Shown here piece by piece: positions 52,448-62,445 of a DNA stretch of 64,000 nt. This DNA comes from Mycobacterium sp. 1245111.1 (GTDB taxonomy: Bacteria; Actinomycetota; Actinomycetes; Mycobacteriales; Mycobacteriaceae): the NCBI RefSeq assembly GCF_001673405.1, contig NZ_LZLV01000017.1, forward strand, positions 26,667-90,666. The letters run 5' to 3'. How positions within the stretch are numbered: the first letter of the stretch is position 1; every line of letters begins with the position of its first letter. The translations under genes were made by a program, and so were the position numbers. Under the pieces are notes generated by a model, which was given only the letters and a program-made list of their open reading frames with translations, was not told the DNA's origin and did no database searches.

Positions 52448-53836
52448 GTGACTGACGGCAGCGCCTTAGATGAACTGATGGAACTAATGAGTCCCCTCGA
52501 CTCGGTCTTCTTGACGATCGAGTCGCGTGAGCACCCCATGCATGTCGGCGGATTACAGCTTTTCCAGCCGCCGGAAGGCGCGGGTCCGGAGTTCGTCCGC
52601 GAAGCCCACGACCAGCTGGTCGCCAATCGTCACTTTCAGCCCACCTTCCGCAAACACCCCGCGTGGACGTTCGGCGGACTCCCGAACGTCGCCTGGACCT
52701 ACGACGACCCCGACGACGTCGACGTCGAGTACCACGTGCGGCGCTCGGCGCTGCCGTCGCCGGGGCGGGTCCGCGAGCTGCTCGAGCTGACCTCGCGGTG
52801 GCACAGCGGCCTGCTCGACCGACACCGCCCACTGTGGGAAGCCCACTTTGTCGAAGGCCTGAACGACGGCCGGTTCGCTCTGTACAGCAAGTTCCACCAC
52901 GCGCTGATCGACGGCGTCTCCGCCCTGCGGCTCATGCAGCGGACGCTGTCGGCCAGTCCCGAAGACACTGAGATGCAGGCGATTTGGGACCTGCCGCGAC
53001 GCCACCGCGAACCCGAGAAGTCGAAGCGGCCGGGCCTGGGTCAGATCGCGGGATCCATTGCGGCATATGGGCCTTCGACGTGGGCGCTGGCCCGCGCCGC
53101 GCTACTGGAGCAGCAGCTGACCCTGCCGTTCGCCGCCCCCCGCACGATGTTCAACGTGCCGATCGGCGGCGCCCGACGGGTGGCCGCCCAGTCGTGGGGT
53201 ATCGACCGACTCAAGAGCATCAAGGTCGCCGCCGGGGTGAGCTTCAACGACGTCATCCTCGGCATGTGCGCCGGCGCGCTGCGCTACTACCTGCAGGACG
53301 AGCATGCGTTGCCGGACAATCCGTTGATCGCGATGGTCCCGGTGAGCATGCGCTCCGAAGAGCAGGCCGACTCCGGAGGTAACCAGGTGGGCGCGCTGCT
53401 GTGCAACCTGGCCACCGACGTCGAAGATCCGGCCAAGCGGCTGGAAACGATCAGCGCGTCGATGCGGGGTAACAAAAAGGTGTTCGCCGAACTGCCGAGG
53501 CTTCAGGCGTATGCGCTGTCAGCGGCGCTGATCGCGCCGCTGGGGCTGTCATCGCTTCCGGGCCTCGTCCGGACGTCCCCGCCGCCGTTCAACATCGTCA
53601 TCTCCAACGTGCCGGGGCCGACCGAGCCGATGTATTGGGGTGGCGCGCGACTGGACGGCAACTACCCGCTGTCGATCGCGCTGGACGGGCAGGCTCTGAA
53701 CATCACGATGGTCAACAACGCGGACAACATCGACTTCGGCCTGGTGGGGTGCCGCAAGAGCGTGCCACATCTGCAGCGGCTGCTTGGTCACCTGGAAACC
53801 TCACTCAAGGATCTAGAACGCGCGGTCGGGGTGTGA
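52448..53836 (+). CDS. WS/DGAT family acyltransferase (triacylglycerol synthase-like)
   Basis: Predicted 462-residue acyl-CoA:diacylglycerol acyltransferase or wax ester synthase. The catalytic motif HHALIDG is in SKFHHALIDGVSAL, and the N-terminal SPLDSVFLTIESREHPMHVGG is typical. The C-terminal FNIVISNVPGP matches the family. The start is GTG 52448; ATG 52478 or 52487 are alternatives. The NUDIX gene starts 4 bp later. Confidence 0.9.
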   Translation: MTDGSALDELMELMSPLDSVFLTIESREHPMHVGGLQLFQPPEGAGPEFVREAHDQLVANRHFQPTFRKHPAWTFGGLPNVAWTYDDPDDVDVEYHVRRSALPSPGRVRELLELTSRWHSGLLDRHRPLWEAHFVEGLNDGRFALYSKFHHALIDGVSALRLMQRTLSASPEDTEMQAIWDLPRRHREPEKSKRPGLGQIAGSIAAYGPSTWALARAALLEQQLTLPFAAPRTMFNVPIGGARRVAAQSWGIDRLKSIKVAAGVSFNDVILGMCAGALRYYLQDEHALPDNPLIAMVPVSMRSEEQADSGGNQVGALLCNLATDVEDPAKRLETISASMRGNKKVFAELPRLQAYALSAALIAPLGLSSLPGLVRTSPPPFNIVISNVPGPTEPMYWGGARLDGNYPLSIALDGQALNITMVNNADNIDFGLVGCRKSVPHLQRLLGHLETSLKDLERAVGV

Positions 53837-53840
53837 CTCC

Positions 53841-54323
53841 GTGCCCAAGCTCAGCGCGGGCCTGCTGCTGTATCGGCTGCAGGACGGCGTCGTCGAAGTC
53901 CTGATCGCCCATCCGGGTGGACCGTTCTGGGCGCGCAAGGACGACGGCGCCTGGTCGATCCCGAAGGGCGAGTACAGCCCGGGCGAAGATCCCTGGGCCG
54001 CCGCGCAACGTGAATTCGAAGAGGAGGTCGGGTCCGCGGCGCCGCCCGGCCCGCGCATCGAGTTGGCGCCGGTCAAGCAATCCGGCGGCAAGGTCGTCAC
54101 CGCCTTTGCGGTCCGGGCCGACCTCGACGTTGCCGACGCCCACAGCAACACCTTCGAGCTCGAATGGCCAAAGGGCTCAGGCAAACTGAAATCCTTCCCC
54201 GAGGTCGACCGGCTCGAGTGGTTTACCGTCGCACAGGCCAGGGGCAAGCTGTTGAAGGGTCAGCTGGCTCTGCTCGACCAGTTGATGGCCGACCCGGGAT
54301 TGGTCGATCTGCGGGAAGGCTGA
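53841..54323 (+). CDS. NUDIX hydrolase
   Basis: Predicted 160-residue NUDIX phosphohydrolase. The NUDIX box is complete: GEYSPGEDPWAAAQREFEEEVG (G-x5-E-x7-REFEEEVG), starting near residue 43. It would cleave a nucleotide-linked or other X-linked diphosphate. GTG 53841 lies 4 bp after the WS/DGAT stop, so the two share a transcript. The substrate is unknown. Confidence 0.9.
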   Translation: MPKLSAGLLLYRLQDGVVEVLIAHPGGPFWARKDDGAWSIPKGEYSPGEDPWAAAQREFEEEVGSAAPPGPRIELAPVKQSGGKVVTAFAVRADLDVADAHSNTFELEWPKGSGKLKSFPEVDRLEWFTVAQARGKLLKGQLALLDQLMADPGLVDLREG

Positions 54324-54694
54324 ACGGCTGGCGTATGTTCACAGTCTGCAGCCCCTGCGCACACTCGCCGGATGGATCGCCGAGGTTCTGGGGTAGCCTC
54401 GCCGTGAAAAAGTTTGCGCCGTCATGCTTTTGGCATTGGCTCCACGGCGATCATCGGAATGGTCCGCGACGGCGGACACGTCGTGCGTATCGTCGCCAGT
54501 GACTGGTGTAAGCCAGGGCTTGGGGCCATAGCACTCGGTGCTCGTCGCAATCGAGTTCTCTGGCATTCATCTCGACCCGGCGCGCTCCGATCTGGTATCG
54601 GTGGCACTGCGCGCGATCGAGCGCGGCGATGGGTTGCCGCCGCGGGCAGGGAAGGCAAAGCGGTATTCAAAGCCATCCTCGGCGCCGAACACCA
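54324..54694. other. 371-bp region without a convincing gene, possible degenerate remnant
   Basis: Plus-strand frames here are short and shift frame: one fragment reads GIGSTAIIGMVRDGGHVVRIVASDW near 54427-54510, and another from a GTG at 54538 encodes about 57 residues to 54711 (FSGIHLDPARSDLVSVALRA) with coding-like third positions. The split suggests a broken gene, but I cannot identify the parent. Nothing else is seen. Confidence 0.25.
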
Positions 54695-55126
54695 CTAGCA
54701 GGACACGGTAAGCGTGAACGTCTCGGCTTTCGGCCGGGTCGGCTGCGCGTTATTGAAACCCACTGCGGCACCGGTGATCTGGTAGGTCGGACCCGTCATC
54801 GTGACCGACGCCTCGCCCTGCCGCGCCCGCTCGTAGGAGCCGGTAAACCCGTCGATGTCGTGGAGCCGGACGAATTCGGCCGTCAGCTTCTCGGCGCGGG
54901 ACAGCATCGCGCTGACGCGTGCTTCATGCAGGTCTACATGTATCTGCGTCATCCAATCGATCGATTCGCAGCGCACCGAATACGTGCTGCCGATCCGCTT
55001 GCCCTCGGCGGTGAGCGTCGCGGTGCCCGGCGGCAACGTCCCAGAGCCGGGCGCAGCGGCTCGACCGGGCGCGCAGCCGCTGAGGATCAGCACCGCCGCC
55101 GCGACGGCGCAGACGCATTTCTCCAC
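54695..55126 (-). CDS. LpqH-like lipoprotein
   Basis: Predicted 143-residue lipoprotein with a short signal peptide and lipobox LSGC (Cys18). The C-terminus contains MTGPTYQITGAAVGFNNAQP, echoing the [13 protein letters not shown] segment of LpqH, and ends in a Cys. It likely belongs to the LpqH (19 kDa) family. It diverges from the P450 across 95 bp. Role unknown. Confidence 0.78.
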   Translation of the reverse strand: MEKCVCAVAAAVLILSGCAPGRAAAPGSGTLPPGTATLTAEGKRIGSTYSVRCESIDWMTQIHVDLHEARVSAMLSRAEKLTAEFVRLHDIDGFTGSYERARQGEASVTMTGPTYQITGAAVGFNNAQPTRPKAETFTLTVSC

Positions 55127-55221
55127 GCAAACAAGCTAACCGTGCGCCGGCGCCGATCGCCTCGGCTTCTTGCAGCGACCGTAGCTACCTGCGATTTCTT
55201 TTACACCTGCACAATGCAAAT

Positions 55222-56447
<1,226 letters not shown>

Positions 56448-56451
<4 letters not shown>

Positions 56452-56882
56452 GTGCGCGGCTGAGGCGGACTCGTCGGGGTGAGCGCGATGACTGGGATGA
56501 CGCGCGACGTCTTGGCCTCGTAGTCGGCAAACCCCGGATAGCGTTCGGCCTGCAGCGCGTACTTCTCGTCGCGCTCTTTGCCTTCCAATTCGGTGGCGTG
56601 CACGTCGACGATGTCGTCGCCGACTTCGATGCGAGCGTCCGGGTGAGCCTTGAGATTCCAGTACCAGGCCGGGTTCTTGTCGGCGCCGGCATACGACGCG
56701 AAGACGAGATACCGCTCGCCGTCGGGCTGATACATCATGATGTTGGTCCGCGGCTCGCCGCTCTTGGCTCCTACCGTGTGCAAGACGACCAGCGGCGCGC
56801 CCTCGAAGTTGCCGCCGACCCGGCCGTGGTTCGCGCGGAATTCGGCGATGTTGCGTTCGTTGAAGTCTTCGGAGTCAGTCAC
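56448..56882 (-). CDS. Deazaflavin (F420)-dependent nitroreductase family protein (Ddn-like)
   Basis: Predicted 144-residue protein of the Ddn split-barrel family: GGNFEGAPLVVLHTVGAKSGEPR is the usual cofactor-binding segment, followed by NPAWYWNLKAHPDARIEV. In mycobacteria these use F420 to reduce quinones or nitro compounds. The GTG at 56882 lies 5 bp after ligC and has GGGAGA upstream. It is co-directional with ligC. Confidence 0.88.
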
Positions 56883-56887
56883 GTCAC

Positions 56888-57955
56888 TCAGTCTCCCAGG
56901 CCGGGAACGATATCGCCGAGTCTGAACGTGACGGGGGTGTCGAGTTGCGCGTAGGTGCACGACGTGGGCTCGCGGTCCGGCCGCCAGCGATTGAACTGGG
57001 CGGTGTGGCGGAACCGCGCGCCTTCCATGTGGTCGTAACGCACCTCCACGACGCGCTCGGGCCGCAACGGCACGAACGACAGGTCCTTGCCGGCGTTCCA
57101 GCGGGAGAACTCGTTCTTGCGAGGCGTGCGCTCGCCGGCTTCGTGGGCGGCCCAGTTCCACGGGTGATCGTCGAAACTGGTTACCAGCGGCTGTAATTCA
57201 GCGAACAGCTGGCGTCGCTTGACCATCGGGAACGCGCCGATCACGCCGACCGACGCCAGCGTGCCGTCGTCGGAATAGAGCCCCAGCAACAGCGAGCCGA
57301 TGGCGTCGTCGCCGGACTTGTGCACCCGATAACCGGCGACCACGCAGTCCGCGGTGCGCTCGTGCTTGATCTTGAACATGATCCGTTTGTCCGGCTGATA
57401 GGTGATCGACAACGGCTTGGCGATCACCCCGTCGAGTCCGGCTCCCTCGAACTCGTCGAACCAGCGCTGCGCGAGGGCGAGATCCGTCGTGGCGGGGGTG
57501 ACGTGAAACGACGGGCCGACGCCGTCCAGCGCATCCACCAACGCGGCGCGGCGCTCGGTGAAGGGCTGGTCGGTGAAATCCTTGTCGCCGACGGCCAGCA
57601 GATCGAAGGCGATGAACGACGCCGGCGTCTTCTCGGCCAGCATCCGCACCCGCGAATCGGCCGGGTGGATGCGCTGTTGCAGCGCGTCGAAGTCGAGGCC
57701 GTGGTCGGTGGCGATCACGATCTCGCCGTCGACCACGCAGCGCCGCGGCAACTCGGCGATTGCCGCGGCGACCAGCTCGGGGAAGTAGCGGGTCATCGGT
57801 TTTTCGTTGCGGCTGCCGACCTCGACTTCATCGCCGTCGCGGAACAGGATCGACCGGAAGCCGTCCCACTTCGGCTCATAAGAGGCCTCCGGTGGGATCG
57901 CTTTCACCGATTTGGCCAGCATCGGCGAAACCGGCGGCATGACAGGCAAGTCCAT
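56888..57955 (-). CDS. ligC: LigC, ATP-dependent DNA ligase
   Basis: Predicted 355-residue ATP-dependent DNA ligase. The adenylation motif is EPKWDGFR with Lys29, followed by motif III/IV-like FIAFDLLAVG, GLDGVIAKP (motif IV) and MFKIKHER (motif V). It seals nicks in a repair pathway. ATG 57955 is 9 bp from the divergent polymerase gene. It resembles M. tuberculosis LigC, which is also beside a LigD-type polymerase domain gene. Confidence 0.92.
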   Translation of the reverse strand: MDLPVMPPVSPMLAKSVKAIPPEASYEPKWDGFRSILFRDGDEVEVGSRNEKPMTRYFPELVAAAIAELPRRCVVDGEIVIATDHGLDFDALQQRIHPADSRVRMLAEKTPASFIAFDLLAVGDKDFTDQPFTERRAALVDALDGVGPSFHVTPATTDLALAQRWFDEFEGAGLDGVIAKPLSITYQPDKRIMFKIKHERTADCVVAGYRVHKSGDDAIGSLLLGLYSDDGTLASVGVIGAFPMVKRRQLFAELQPLVTSFDDHPWNWAAHEAGERTPRKNEFSRWNAGKDLSFVPLRPERVVEVRYDHMEGARFRHTAQFNRWRPDREPTSCTYAQLDTPVTFRLGDIVPGLGD

Positions 57956-57967
57956 AATCGGAGTATG
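57953..57967. promoter_or_regulatory. 15-bp shared start region of ligC and the polymerase gene
   Basis: The two start codons face away, with 9 bp between them. The 15-bp CATAATCGGAGTATG reads, on the other strand, as CATACTCCGATTATG. Each contains a -10-like hexamer (CATAAT and CATACT) overlapping the other gene's start codon, placed 6 bp before its own ATG, the spacing expected for leaderless transcripts. Leaderless starts are inferred. Confidence 0.55.
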
Positions 57968-58990
57968 GCAACGCCAGCGGAGGAAATCGACGTCGACGGG
58001 ATCGCCGTCCGGCTGACCAACCCCGACAAGGTCTACTTCCCCAAGCTGGGATCGGGCGGCACCAAGCGCAAGCTCGTCGACTACTACCGCGCCGTCGCCT
58101 CCGGTCCGATGCTTGCCTCGCTGAAAGACCGGCCCACACATCTGCAGCGATTTCCCGACGGCATCGACGGCGAGGAGATCTATCAGAAGCGCATCCCGCA
58201 GCATCATCCCGACTACCTGAAGACCTGCCAGATCACGTTCCCGTCCGGCCGGACCGCGGACGCGCTGCGGGTGACCCACCCCGCCGCGATCGTGTGGGCC
58301 GCCCAGATGGGCACGATCACGCTGCACCCCTGGCAGGTCCGCTGCCCGGACACCGAGCACCCCGACGAGCTACGTGTCGACCTGGACCCGCAACCGGGCA
58401 CCGGCTTCGACGAAGCGCGCAGCGTCGCGGTCGATGTCTTGCGGCCGCTGCTCGACGAACTCGGGCTGGTGGGCTATCCCAAGACGTCCGGCGGTCGCGG
58501 CGTCCACGTGTTCCTGCGGATCAAACGCGACTGGGATTTCATCCAGGTGCGCCGCGCCGGCATCGCGCTGGCGCGCGAGGTCGAGCGTCGCGCGCCCGAT
58601 GCGGTCACGACATCGTGGTGGAAGGAAGAACGCGGCCGGCGGATTTTCATCGACTTCAACCAGAACGCCCGCGACCGCACGTTCGCGTCGGCATATTCGG
58701 TGCGGCGCACCCAGATTGCGACGGTGTCGATGCCGCTCAGCTGGGACGAGCTGGCGACCGCGAACCCTGACGACTACACGATCGCGACGGCGGCCGAGTT
58801 CGTGGCCAACCGGGACGACCCGTGGGCCGACATCGACACGAAAGACCAGTCGATCGAACCGTTACTGGAGATGGCCGCGGCCGACGAGGGGAACGGCCTC
58901 GGCGATCTGCCGTACCCGCCCAACTACCCGAAGATGCCCGGTGAGCCGAAACGTGTTCAGCCGAGCAAAGATACGGACCGCAAGAAGTAG
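57965..58990 (+). CDS. LigD-type polymerase domain (PolDom/primase) protein
   Basis: Predicted 341-residue archaeo-eukaryotic-primase-like polymerase, as in NHEJ. Early segments are RLTNPDKVYFPKLGSG and LQRFPDG, and the catalytic acidic pair is in VDLDPQPGTGFD, followed by SGGRGVHVFLRI. It probably adds nucleotides during double-strand-break repair with LigC. The frame is open upstream, antisense to ligC, but ATG 57965 is the clear start. It abuts the cutinase gene stop. Confidence 0.9.
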   Translation: MATPAEEIDVDGIAVRLTNPDKVYFPKLGSGGTKRKLVDYYRAVASGPMLASLKDRPTHLQRFPDGIDGEEIYQKRIPQHHPDYLKTCQITFPSGRTADALRVTHPAAIVWAAQMGTITLHPWQVRCPDTEHPDELRVDLDPQPGTGFDEARSVAVDVLRPLLDELGLVGYPKTSGGRGVHVFLRIKRDWDFIQVRRAGIALAREVERRAPDAVTTSWWKEERGRRIFIDFNQNARDRTFASAYSVRRTQIATVSMPLSWDELATANPDDYTIATAAEFVANRDDPWADIDTKDQSIEPLLEMAAADEGNGLGDLPYPPNYPKMPGEPKRVQPSKDTDRKK

Positions 58991-59626
58991 CTACTGCAGC
59001 TTCTGCGCGACGAACGTCGCGGCCTGGTTCGTCGCGTCCGGGACGTAGCCCAGGTGCGCGATGATGCTGCCGCCCTCGGCGCAGATGTTGTCATTGGGCA
59101 GGCAGATGTCGATGGCCTTCGGGGTGTAATTCGGGTCGAGCGGCGGAATCTGGTTGTCCGCCAAGCCTTTTGCGTAGGTGCTCTGCGGATTACCGAACAA
59201 AGCAAGGGCGGCAATGTGACTGGCGTCTTGTGCGGGCAGCCGATGGCTGGTCAGGTCGGCTACGCCCGCGCCCTGCGAATAGCCGCCGATCACGACCTTG
59301 GTCTTCGGGCAGTTGGCGATGGTGCCCTGAACGTGGGCCACCTCGTTGTCGGCACCGAGCTTGGCGCTGTTGGCGTAGTCGGTGGTCGAGGGGTAGTCGA
59401 CCGGGTAGAGGGTGATCGTCTTGCCGGGCAGCTGCGAGGTCAGCGAGTCGAAGAAGGCCTGCCCTGGGCCACCGGGGCCAACCGGCTCACCGGTGCCGCG
59501 GGCGAACACCACTTCGGCGTCCGGGCATCCGTCGGCCGCGGCCACGGGCGTACCGAGCGGAATGCTGAACAGGGTCAAGATCAGTGGTGTGCCAGCCATG
59601 ATGCGCGCGATGGTGCGATTGGTCAT
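58991..59626 (-). CDS. Cutinase family secreted serine esterase
   Basis: Predicted 211-residue exported esterase with a signal peptide ending about AAADG. The nucleophile is in GGYSQGAGV, the Asp region is DICLPND, and the His is in IAHLGYVPD. Mycobacterial cutinases hydrolyse ester lipids. The ATG at 59626 is 2 bp after the stop of the dioxygenase gene, giving a two-gene unit. Confidence 0.9.
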   Translation of the reverse strand: MTNRTIARIMAGTPLILTLFSIPLGTPVAAADGCPDAEVVFARGTGEPVGPGGPGQAFFDSLTSQLPGKTITLYPVDYPSTTDYANSAKLGADNEVAHVQGTIANCPKTKVVIGGYSQGAGVADLTSHRLPAQDASHIAALALFGNPQSTYAKGLADNQIPPLDPNYTPKAIDICLPNDNICAEGGSIIAHLGYVPDATNQAATFVAQKLQ

Positions 59627-59628
59627 GG

Positions 59629-60489
59629 CTAGATGTTGCCATCCTCCAACAATCTCAGCGGGTGCAGGCCGTCGACCGCGCCGACGAACGGCGGATGAAT
59701 GCTGTAGCCGAGCATGCGCTGGATGTCGGCTGACACCGAGCGGGCGATGTCGCGGGATATCGACAGCGTGAAGGCTTCCATCGGACGCAGCCACGGCTGG
59801 CAGTACTGCGCGGTGATGGCCAGCCGGTCGGCGGTGGTGGTGTTCGCGCCGCCGCCATGCCAGAGCGTGCCGACGAAAAACACGCACGAGCCGGCGGGCA
59901 TGACGACGGGCAGGGCCTCGTCGTCCGGGCCGGGACGGCGCTTGCCCCAGGTGTGGCTGCCCGGGTAAAGCACCGTCGCACCGTTGTCGGCGGTGAAGTC
60001 GTCAATGGCCCAGATCGTCGCGGCGGCCAACGGCTCTCGGGGGCGGGGGATCGGGTAGAAGCCGTCGTCGTGGTGGGCCAGCTGCGCGGACTCGCCAGGC
60101 TGGATGTTGATCGCCTGCAACGCCGACAGCAGATAGTTGGGCATCAGCAGCCGATCCAATGCGGCCAGTACCCGCGGATGGTCGACGACCGCATCGCACA
60201 CCCGGGTCCGGCTCAGCACGCTGTAGATCCGCTGGGTCCGTCGCCCTTCGAACGAGTTGCGTCCGGTGTGCGCGAGCCAGGGCTTGACCTCATCGCGAAT
60301 CTGGCCGCACTGCTCGGGGGTGAGGAGGTTTTCCCAGATGACGTAGCCGTCGCGGGCCAGCGCGGCCGCGTCGGCGTCGACCACTGCCGGGTCCACCGCG
60401 GAGCCACCGCTGGGCGTCCATTTATAGCGGAGGGCCAGGTCGGTGCGTAGGTCTTCCAGCGTCGTGACGGACTCGTCGTCGAGTTTCAT
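59629..60489 (-). CDS. Phytanoyl-CoA dioxygenase (PhyH) family 2-oxoglutarate oxygenase
   Basis: Predicted 286-residue Fe(II)/2-oxoglutarate oxygenase. The iron-binding HxD is in AQLAHHDDGFY and the distal His is in PGSHTWGKRRPG, followed by an Arg in DRLAITAQYCQPW. It hydroxylates an unknown organic acid or lipid. The ATG is at 60489; the gene precedes the cutinase with 2 bp and diverges from the PPOX gene. Confidence 0.87.
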   Translation of the reverse strand: MKLDDESVTTLEDLRTDLALRYKWTPSGGSAVDPAVVDADAAALARDGYVIWENLLTPEQCGQIRDEVKPWLAHTGRNSFEGRRTQRIYSVLSRTRVCDAVVDHPRVLAALDRLLMPNYLLSALQAINIQPGESAQLAHHDDGFYPIPRPREPLAAATIWAIDDFTADNGATVLYPGSHTWGKRRPGPDDEALPVVMPAGSCVFFVGTLWHGGGANTTTADRLAITAQYCQPWLRPMEAFTLSISRDIARSVSADIQRMLGYSIHPPFVGAVDGLHPLRLLEDGNI

Positions 60490-60575
60490 GGGGCTTGTCC
60501 TTCGGCTATGAACACACAGTAAGCCGACCCCGCAAGGACGTCACGCATTCAGCGGATGGGGCTATAAAGAAAGGT

Positions 60576-60962
60576 GTGGCCGCCTTTTCGGACGTCATCA
60601 AATCCAAGTACCTGCTCCTGACCACCTTCACCAAGGACGGTCGCCCCAAGCCGACGCCCATCTGGGGTGTGCCGCAGGACGGCAAGCTCCTGGTGATCAC
60701 CGACGACGGATCGTGGAAAACCAAGCGGATCAAGAACACGCCCCGGGTGACCATCGCCAAGAGTGGAGCGCTGGGCAAGCCGAAAGGCGACGCCGTCGAA
60801 GGTGTCGCCCGGGTGCTGCCGAAATCGGAGACCCATCGGGTCTACAACGCCGTCCTCAAGCGGTACTGGTACCACGCGCCGTGGTTCTACGTGCACTCGA
60901 TCGTGCGGGGCGGTATCGACAAGGTTCACGTCGGCTTGGAGATCACACCGGCCGATGGTTAG
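60576..60962 (+). CDS. PPOX class F420-dependent protein (pyridoxamine 5'-phosphate oxidase-like)
   Basis: Predicted 128-residue split-barrel protein. KYLLLTTFTKDGRPKPTPIWG and WKTKRIKNTPRVTIAKSG are typical of F420-binding PPOX-like proteins of mycobacteria. GTG 60576 has an AAAGAAAGG sequence upstream; the frame extends to 60495 but with no ribosome-binding site. The role and substrate are unknown. It diverges from the dioxygenase across 86 bp. Confidence 0.82.
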   Translation: MAAFSDVIKSKYLLLTTFTKDGRPKPTPIWGVPQDGKLLVITDDGSWKTKRIKNTPRVTIAKSGALGKPKGDAVEGVARVLPKSETHRVYNAVLKRYWYHAPWFYVHSIVRGGIDKVHVGLEITPADG

Positions 60963-61015
60963 CCAGTCTTCCCAGCCCCTGGGCGCAGCCGTAATCGGAG
61001 CGTTATAGTAGCCGC

Positions 61016-61510
61016 ATGCGTCTTCATCGTCTGAGCCTCGCCGTTCGCGCCGGCCTCGTAGCGCTCGCGCTCAGTGCCGCCCCCGTGTCTGTGCCACAGT
61101 TCGCTCACGCCGATCCGCTGGGTCCGTGTGACGGATGCACATCGAACGACTCCACCGAGGACTTCCCGATCCCGCGGCGGATGATCTCGACGACCTGCGA
61201 CGCCGAGCAACTGCTCGCCGCGGCCCGCGACTACTCGCCGGTGTACTACCAGCGCTACATGATCGACTTCAACAACCACCCGAACGTCAACCAGGCCGCC
61301 ATCGACAAGGCGCACTGGTTCTACTCGCTCTCACCGGCGGACCGGCGTGGTTACTCGGCCAACTTCTACGCGCCTCAGGCCGATCCACTGTGGCTGGCGT
61401 GGCCCAACCACATGAAGATCTTCTGGAACAACAAGGGCGTCGTCGCCAAGGAAACCGAGAACTGCCAGAACTACCCCAAGGGTGACATGTCGCTCTGGCA
61501 CTGGTCCTGA
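61016..61510 (+). CDS. Small secreted protein of unknown function (DUF5078-like)
   Basis: Predicted 164-residue exported protein with a signal peptide ([18 protein letters not shown]) and a mature part with [10 protein letters not shown], an aromatic-rich middle ([31 protein letters not shown]) and a C-terminal GDMSLWHWS. Cys residues could form disulfides. It resembles a small mycobacterial family (perhaps DUF5078), but I cannot assign a function. It ends 5 bp before the convergent TetR gene stop. Confidence 0.75.
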   Translation: MRLHRLSLAVRAGLVALALSAAPVSVPQFAHADPLGPCDGCTSNDSTEDFPIPRRMISTTCDAEQLLAAARDYSPVYYQRYMIDFNNHPNVNQAAIDKAHWFYSLSPADRRGYSANFYAPQADPLWLAWPNHMKIFWNNKGVVAKETENCQNYPKGDMSLWHWS

Positions 61511-61514
61511 CGGT

Positions 61515-62204
61515 TTAGACCTGATCATTGTCGGCCAGCAGGCCGACGCACGTCGCAGTGATCAGCCGCGTCAGCGCGGCGGTGAAGTCGATCTTCCAAT
61601 CGGGCGGCACGTCGGGCCGCTTCGCATACTCGTCGGCAAGCCGCTTCGGTGGGTTGGCCATCTGCCACATCGGCGCCGCCAACGAATACGAGGCGAGCAG
61701 CACGTCGAAAGCACCCGAACGACCCAGCCGCGGCAGTGCGTTCTCGATCGCGTCGGTCAGCGAGATCACGGCGGCGTTGCTGATTTCCTTGAACTCGAGG
61801 ACGCGTTCGAGCTCCACCTCGTGCTCGAGATGCAGATGCAGATTCGCCAGCAGGTCGCAGAACAGCGGGTCGTCGGCCAGACCTTGAGCCAGAGCCTCGG
61901 CCACCCGGGCCGGCGACAGGGGACCGGGCTGTCGCAGGCTTTCGCACACGGTATCCGAGAACCTGGCCCACCCCTCGGCCGCCAGATTCAGCAGCACCTC
62001 TTTGTGTGAGGTGAAGTAGCGCCGCACCGCGGAGTAGTGCACCCCCGCACGGGTTGCAACGTCGGTCAGGGTGACCGAGGCTACGCCGGATTCCAGCGCC
62101 AGCGAGCGCGCGGCTTCGACAAGCGCCGCGGCCCGCTGACGCTTCTTGTCTTCGGTGCGGGCACGCTGGAACGAGAGCTGCGGCACCGCGCGAGGATAGC
62201 GCAC
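61515..62204 (-). CDS. TetR-family transcriptional regulator beside the mmpS-mmpL operon
   Basis: Predicted 229-residue regulator. The HTH is in VTLTDVATRAGVHYSAVRRYFTSHKEVLL and a KKRQRAAALVEAARSL helix precedes it. The start is GTG at 62204. The 241-bp gap to the divergent mmpS operon contains an inverted repeat (62249-62265), a candidate operator. TetR proteins control mmpS5/mmpL5-type pumps in M. abscessus, so such a role is plausible here. Confidence 0.88.
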   Translation of the reverse strand: MRYPRAVPQLSFQRARTEDKKRQRAAALVEAARSLALESGVASVTLTDVATRAGVHYSAVRRYFTSHKEVLLNLAAEGWARFSDTVCESLRQPGPLSPARVAEALAQGLADDPLFCDLLANLHLHLEHEVELERVLEFKEISNAAVISLTDAIENALPRLGRSGAFDVLLASYSLAAPMWQMANPPKRLADEYAKRPDVPPDWKIDFTAALTRLITATCVGLLADNDQV

Positions 62205-62248
62205 ACGGACGCATTGCGGGCCGCTCTAGAACCCGGTACCGTCCGCTT

Positions 62249-62265
62249 ACGCACATAGCATGCGT
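62249..62265. promoter_or_regulatory. Inverted repeat between divergent TetR and mmpS genes
   Basis: ACGCA (62249-62253) and TGCGT (62261-62265) flank 7 bp. TAGCAT at 62256-62261 lies inside as a possible -10 in the plus direction. Located 45 bp upstream of the TetR start on one side and 181 bp upstream of mmpS on the other. Candidate operator. Confidence 0.35.
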
Positions 62266-62445
62266 TATGGCTGAAGCGCAGTTCCGGACGGGTGAGGAGT
62301 CGACAATCCGGGTGGTGGGCGTGGTTTACTCGTCGGGGTCTGGCAATGCCGTGAGGCCCACGCAAGCGCCCTGAGGCGCCCCGCCGATCGGTGGGTACAT
62401 ATCGTCGAGTAATTGAGACGTGGCCGACCAGGAAAGCGGCAGTGG

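Noticed and set aside
57320..57964. Upstream part of the open frame of the polymerase gene (adding about 215 residues)
   Set aside because: It is antisense to ligC, and the PolDom family starts at about the ATG at 57965.
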